NCBI GenBank assembly: GCA_934203205.1
Contig: CAKPYV010000016.1
Location: 1-46,402 of the forward strand
Length of the DNA: 46,402 nucleotides
Direction: 5' to 3'
Origin: an uncultured Anaerovibrio sp.
GTDB taxonomy: Bacteria > Bacillota > Negativicutes > Selenomonadales > Selenomonadaceae
Position numbers and translations under genes: made by a program. Below, piece by piece: positions 42,156 to 46,402 of this stretch (within the stretch, counting starts at the first letter, position 1; every line of letters starts with the position of its first letter). The notes beneath the pieces were generated by a model that worked only from the letters and a program-made list of their open reading frames with translations, was not told where the DNA came from and made no database searches.

Positions 42156-43265
42156 ATGAATAAAGTAATTTCTATTTTATTATGTATCCTGATTCCCCTG
42201 GCCTTAACTGGATGCGGTAATCAGGAAACAGCCACAGAAAAGGACCCTTTGGTCAAGACTCAAGTAGTTGCCCTAGGCAATGGCCAAGATTCTGGCTCAT
42301 ACCCAGGTGTGGTGCGGGGACGCTACGAAACCAATATGTCCTTTCAGGTGGGAGGCCGTATTCTCCAGCGTTACGTTCAGGCTGGGGACAGAGTTCATGC
42401 TGGGGATGTGCTTATGTCCATTGATAACAGAGATGTGCTACAGCAAGCCAATCAAGGGGAAGCTCAGTTGGCTGCAGCCAAGGCTCAGCTGGAGCTTAGC
42501 CGTACCAATTTGAACCGCTACAGCACTCTCTATGCTCAGGATGCTGTACCAGCCAGTGTATTGGATCAGTACCAGACTGCCTATGATGCTGCTCAGGCCT
42601 CCTACAATCAGGCTTTGGCGTTAGCCACTCAGGGACAGAACGCCCTAGGTTATGCCAATCTGGTAGCCGCCTCTGACGGGGTAATTTCTGCTGTCAATGC
42701 AGAGGTTGGTCAGGTGGTAGGCGCTGGTCAGGTGGTAATTACTCTGGTTCAATCTCAGGAACTGGAGGTAGAAATCAATGTACCAGAAAGCCGTATTGCC
42801 GATGTTACTGTTGGCAAGCAGGTAGTGGTTTCTTTCTGGTCTTTAGACAATCAGACTGTAGCCGGTACTGTACGGGAAGTATCCCCTATGGCTGACAAGG
42901 TAGCAGGCACCTACAAGGTGCGTATTTCCCTGCCTCAGCCACCAGCCGGTTTGCATTTGGGCATGACTGCTACCATTACCATAGCCGGCTTGAACACTGT
43001 AACTAATAAACCAGCTATACAGCAGGGTGATGATAATTTTGCCATCCTGCCAATATCTGCTATTTACCAAACTAATAATGCACCACAGGTATGGGTTGTT
43101 GATAAGGACAATTTAACCCTAAGCCTCAAAGATGTACAGGTAGAAGATTTCGCCAAGGACAAGCTAAAGGTTCATGGTCTTAGCAACGGCGATATTGTGG
43201 TCATAGCCGGTGTGCACAAGCTGCGAGAGGGCACAAAGGTTAGACTGGCGGAGGAGCAGCCATGA
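42156..43265 (+). CDS. RND efflux periplasmic adaptor lipoprotein (membrane fusion protein)
   Basis: The 369-residue protein has a lipoprotein signal with lipobox LTGC (lipidated Cys20). It then shows the HlyD/AcrA pattern: a barrel-sandwich lipoyl half (GRILQRYVQAGDRVHAGDVL), an alpha-helical hairpin (about 95-160, Ala/Gln-rich), the returning lipoyl half (ASDGVISAVNAEVGQVV), and beta-barrel and membrane-proximal domains. It bridges the pump to an outer-membrane channel; no TolC-like gene follows in the window. A gap-free four-base overlap (ATGA) links it to the pump gene. AAGGGG precedes the ATG. Confidence 0.94.
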   Translation: MNKVISILLCILIPLALTGCGNQETATEKDPLVKTQVVALGNGQDSGSYPGVVRGRYETNMSFQVGGRILQRYVQAGDRVHAGDVLMSIDNRDVLQQANQGEAQLAAAKAQLELSRTNLNRYSTLYAQDAVPASVLDQYQTAYDAAQASYNQALALATQGQNALGYANLVAASDGVISAVNAEVGQVVGAGQVVITLVQSQELEVEINVPESRIADVTVGKQVVVSFWSLDNQTVAGTVREVSPMADKVAGTYKVRISLPQPPAGLHLGMTATITIAGLNTVTNKPAIQQGDDNFAILPISAIYQTNNAPQVWVVDKDNLTLSLKDVQVEDFAKDKLKVHGLSNGDIVVIAGVHKLREGTKVRLAEEQP

Positions 43266-46200
43266 GAAATCTCACAGAAGTATCCCTCAAAAACCGGGCT
43301 CTAGTCTGGTATTTTATTATCGTCACTGCCATTGGAGGTATATTCTTCTACTTTAAGCTAGGCCGCATGGAGGATCCTAACTTTACCATCAATCAGATGG
43401 TTGTTACTGCTGCCTGGCCTGGCGCCTCTGCTGACCAGATGGAACAGCAGGTAACAGACAAGCTGGAATCCAAATTCCGGGATATTCCCGGTGTCAAGGA
43501 AATCACCAGCAATACCAGAGCTGGTACCAGTGTGGTCTATGTCACTTTGCGGGACGATGTGGACAGATCCACTATCCGAGATACCTGGCGGGATGTCCGA
43601 GGCTTTGGCAATGATGTGCAATCTGAGCTGCCCTCCGGTGTCTATGGCCCATATTACAATGATAGGTTTGACGATGTTTTTGGTTCCGTCTATGCCATCA
43701 CTGGTGATGGCTATTCCATGGAAGAGCTAAGACAGGCAGCAGAAAAAATTCGCCGTCAGCTAGCCACCATTGACAAGGTTCAAAAGGTTACGCTGCTGGG
43801 GGTACAAACCGAAAAGGTTTATGTGGAAATCGAAAGTGCCAAGCTGGCTGAGCTAGGCATCAGCCCTACTGTGCTGGCCAATGCTCTAAAGAGTCAAAAT
43901 GAAATGACCCCCTCTGGCATGATTGAAACCAGCACTGACAATGTATATATTCGCTACAGTGGCATCTTTGATGATGAAAATGCTGTCAAAAACACTCCTA
44001 TTCAGGCTAATGGCAAAACCTTTTATCTAGGAGACATTGCCACTGTAGAGCGCCGCTATGCAGAGCCTGGAGATACAGCCATGTACTACAATGGCCAGCC
44101 AGCAGTAGGTATTGCTGTTTCCATGGAGGATGGCGGCAATATTATCACTCTCGGTAATGAGCTAAGAAGTGCCATGGATAGTATTCAGGAAGATATGACT
44201 GCTGGTTTGGAAATCCATCAGGTATCTGACCAGCCAAAGGTGGTAGAAGAATCTATTGATGATTTCGTCAGCACCCTACGGGAGGCGGTTATTATCGTTT
44301 TGGCCGTTAGCTTCCTAAGTCTTGGTCTCCGTACCGGCATGGTGGTGGCTGGCTGTATTCCTTTGGTGCTGGCAGCTGTATTCTGTGGTATGTACATTTT
44401 CGGTATTGATTTGCACAAGGTTTCCCTGGGTGCCTTGATTATTTCCTTGGGCCTTTTGGTAGATGATGCCATTATTGCGGTGGAGCAAATGAGCGTCCAA
44501 CTAGAAAGAGGACACAGCCGTTTTGATGCTGCCTGCCACGCCTTCCGAGCCACAGCCAAGCCTATGCTTACAGGTACTTTGATTACCTGTGCCGGCTTTA
44601 TCCCAGTTAGCTTCTCCAAGGGTATGGCAGCTGAATTCTGCAGCTCCCTTTTCCCAGTTATTGGTATGGCTCTGGTTATTTCCTGGATTGTTTCCGTTAT
44701 GATTGCACCTTTATTTGGCTACTATCTCATAAAGCCTGCTGCCAAGACAGATGAAGGTGAAATGTATCAAAGCCGTTTCTATCTGGCTTTCCGTGGCCTG
44801 CTCAACTGGTTCCTGGAGCATAGAAAAATCGTACTGGCCACCACAGCCGGCTTGTTTGCCCTATCAATTGCCATGCTGGGCACGATAAAGCAGGAATTTT
44901 TCCCGCCATCTATCCGGCCAGAGATTATCATTGATATGGAATTGCCAGAAGGCTCCTCCCTTAAAGCTTCAGGCCAGGCAGCCAGCCGTTTTGCCCAATT
45001 CCTGGATGAAAACTCTGAGGAAATCGAAAACTATACCTATTATGTAGGTGAAGGTGCTCCTCGCTTTGTACTAACTGTAGATCCAAAACTGCCTACAGAC
45101 AATCTATCTCAGTTTGTCATTGTGGCCAAGGATGCAAATAATCGTGATGCTCTTACAGCCAAACTTAGGGATTATTTAGCCGAAAATATCCCAGAGGTAA
45201 AAACCAATATTTCCGTAATCCAGACTGGCCCACCAGCTCCCTATCCTATTATGCTGCTAGTTTCCGGCTATGATAAGGATAAAGTAAGAGATATTGCCTC
45301 TCAGGTGGCTGATAGAGTTGCTCAGGATCCTAATAATACTGATATAAATATGGACTGGAACGAAAAGTCCAAGGTTCTCCATCTGGAATTTGACCAGGCC
45401 AAGCTAAGAGCACTGGGGCTTTCTCCTCAGGCTGTAGCTCAGACAGTTTATACAGAAGTTTCTGGTGCTTCTGCTGCCCAGCTTTACTCTGGGGATAGAA
45501 CCATTGATATTCAGCTAAGATTGGCGGATACAGACAGACAGGATTTGTCCCAGATAAAGAATCTGCCTGTTTACTCTGCTGGTGGCTATGTACCTTTAGA
45601 GCAGCTGGCCAAAATCTCCTATGAGGCTGAGGACAGCTTAATTAAGCGCAAAAATATGCAGCCTACCATTACAGTACAAGCCAATATCAAGGAAGGTACC
45701 GCCAACGATGCCACCCAGAAGGCCTATGATGCAGTAAAGGATATTCGGGATGAACTGCCCTTTGGCTACAAAATTACCGTAGGTGGTTCTCTGGAGGACA
45801 GTGAAGATTCTATGAAATACCTGCTGATACCTATTCCAGCTATGATTTTTATCATCATGACTCTCCTGATGTTCCAGCTCCGCAGCGGCAAGGATATGAT
45901 ACTTACCCTGTTGACAGCTCCCTTGGGACTTATCGGCGTGGTGGCAGGTATGCTGCTTCTCAATCAGGCTATGGGCTTTGTAGCTATTCTTGGTGTTATG
46001 GCGCTTAGCGGTATGATTATCCGCAACTCTGTTATTCTAATTGACCAGATACAGAAGCATATAGAAGCTGGAGAAGCTCCTAGAGATGCCATTGTAGATT
46101 CAGCGGTACTGCGCTTCCGTCCCATTATGCTGACAGCGGCCGCAGCTATTCTCGGCATGCTGCCCTTGATGACCAGCAGCTTCTGGGGACCAATGGCGGT

Positions 46201-46288
46201 AGCTATTGCCAGCGGTTTGCTGATTGCAACTATTCTTACACTGCTGGTACTGCCAGTTATGTATGCTGTAACCTACAAAATCCATTAA
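43262..46288 (+). CDS. RND-family efflux transporter, AcrB/MexB-like
   Basis: The 1008-residue protein is a full-length RND pump with the expected 12 helices and two large periplasmic loops. Helix 4 carries the proton-relay pair in LGLLVDDAIIAVEQM. It should export drugs, dyes or envelope products in complex with the adaptor encoded just upstream. The substrate is unknown; it resembles shorter Firmicutes-type HAE pumps. Its ATG overlaps the adaptor stop by four bases. Downstream, a hairpin-like sequence typical of terminators is broken where an IS3-type element begins at about 46327. Confidence 0.94.
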   Translation: MRNLTEVSLKNRALVWYFIIVTAIGGIFFYFKLGRMEDPNFTINQMVVTAAWPGASADQMEQQVTDKLESKFRDIPGVKEITSNTRAGTSVVYVTLRDDVDRSTIRDTWRDVRGFGNDVQSELPSGVYGPYYNDRFDDVFGSVYAITGDGYSMEELRQAAEKIRRQLATIDKVQKVTLLGVQTEKVYVEIESAKLAELGISPTVLANALKSQNEMTPSGMIETSTDNVYIRYSGIFDDENAVKNTPIQANGKTFYLGDIATVERRYAEPGDTAMYYNGQPAVGIAVSMEDGGNIITLGNELRSAMDSIQEDMTAGLEIHQVSDQPKVVEESIDDFVSTLREAVIIVLAVSFLSLGLRTGMVVAGCIPLVLAAVFCGMYIFGIDLHKVSLGALIISLGLLVDDAIIAVEQMSVQLERGHSRFDAACHAFRATAKPMLTGTLITCAGFIPVSFSKGMAAEFCSSLFPVIGMALVISWIVSVMIAPLFGYYLIKPAAKTDEGEMYQSRFYLAFRGLLNWFLEHRKIVLATTAGLFALSIAMLGTIKQEFFPPSIRPEIIIDMELPEGSSLKASGQAASRFAQFLDENSEEIENYTYYVGEGAPRFVLTVDPKLPTDNLSQFVIVAKDANNRDALTAKLRDYLAENIPEVKTNISVIQTGPPAPYPIMLLVSGYDKDKVRDIASQVADRVAQDPNNTDINMDWNEKSKVLHLEFDQAKLRALGLSPQAVAQTVYTEVSGASAAQLYSGDRTIDIQLRLADTDRQDLSQIKNLPVYSAGGYVPLEQLAKISYEAEDSLIKRKNMQPTITVQANIKEGTANDATQKAYDAVKDIRDELPFGYKITVGGSLEDSEDSMKYLLIPIPAMIFIIMTLLMFQLRSGKDMILTLLTAPLGLIGVVAGMLLLNQAMGFVAILGVMALSGMIIRNSVILIDQIQKHIEAGEAPRDAIVDSAVLRFRPIMLTAAAAILGMLPLMTSSFWGPMAVAIASGLLIATILTLLVLPVMYAVTYKIH

Positions 46289-46326
46289 AATACAAATAAA
46301 AGAGGCTGTCCCACTTGTGACAATCA

Positions 46327-46402
46327 TGTACCGACCCCAAAAAGTTAGACCTAAAATCTAATTTTTGGAGGTCGGTTTTTTTGGCAAAATATAGTTATGA
46401 AT
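46327..46402 (+). mobile_element. 5' end of an IS3-family (IS150-like) insertion sequence, cut by window edge
   Basis: The sequence opens with a typical terminal repeat (TGTACCGACCCCAAAAAGTT), followed by an internal inverted pair, GGAGG, and a TTG at 46381 that begins translation as (M)AKYSYE, like the start of IS3-family orfA. Only seven codons are inside the window. The second orf, far end and target duplication are not visible. Confidence 0.75.
46381..46402 (+). CDS. Start of IS3-family transposase orfA (partial)
   Basis: Seven codons from a TTG start read (M)AKYSYE, with GGAGG about 10 bases upstream. It is cut by the window edge. This matches the usual beginning of the helix-turn-helix OrfA of IS3/IS150 elements. 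Confidence 0.55.

Overview
The window reads as chromosomal DNA of a diderm Firmicute, most likely a Negativicutes (Selenomonadaceae-like) anaerobe. Typical Firmicutes gene content and strong AGGAGG-type ribosome binding sites sit next to outer-membrane machinery: a BtuB-type TonB receptor, ExbB/ExbD/TonB and an RND pump with a lipoprotein adaptor. Motility genes, an NfnAB pair, one-carbon enzymes and a polyprenyl-quinone cluster fit a motile anaerobe. This placement is inferred from gene content; no 16S gene is present.

Layout. 1-74 holds an initiator tRNA cut at its CCA end. 290-3603 carries comM and purB, separated by a 128-bp two-hairpin repeat. 3766-9044 is a corrinoid operon on the minus strand: consensus promoter, cobalamin riboswitch, intrinsic terminator, btuB, a CbiR-like TIM-barrel protein, exbB, exbD and tonB. 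9112-11218 holds crcB, a CofE-like protein, an unknown membrane-anchored protein and a hot-dog thioesterase. 11406-13722 is an NhaC-type antiporter with a GntR/UTRA regulator beside it. 13919-19335 is a PLP aminotransferase followed by the linked set ispE, GntR/FCD regulator, glmU and prs. 19462-21335 reads rightward: a P-type-ATPase-like protein that has lost its catalytic aspartates, then a helical-repeat protein.

21413-32980 is again leftward: tadA, a small unknown protein, mdh, nfnA-nfnB, metF, fhs, folD, and a quinone set (ubiA-like, ubiD-like, long-chain polyprenyl synthase). Fhs, FolD and MetF form a formate-to-methyl-THF route, and NfnAB can balance NADH, NADPH and ferredoxin for it. 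A second, nearly identical copy of the 128-bp repeat lies at 33010-33137. Then come a chemoreceptor, a lone tyrosine recombinase and a small unknown membrane protein (rightward), fba (leftward), uraA with an RluA-type pseudouridine synthase (rightward), flgE with a TIGR02530-type flagellar protein (leftward), and an RND adaptor/pump pair (rightward). The right edge enters the terminal repeat and first codons of an IS3-family insertion sequence.

Most of the window is ordinary housekeeping. The points most worth a second look are the catalytically dead P-type-ATPase remnant with its partner, the riboswitch-controlled corrinoid uptake and remodelling operon, the duplicated two-hairpin element, and the CofE homologue that lacks any visible F420 pathway.
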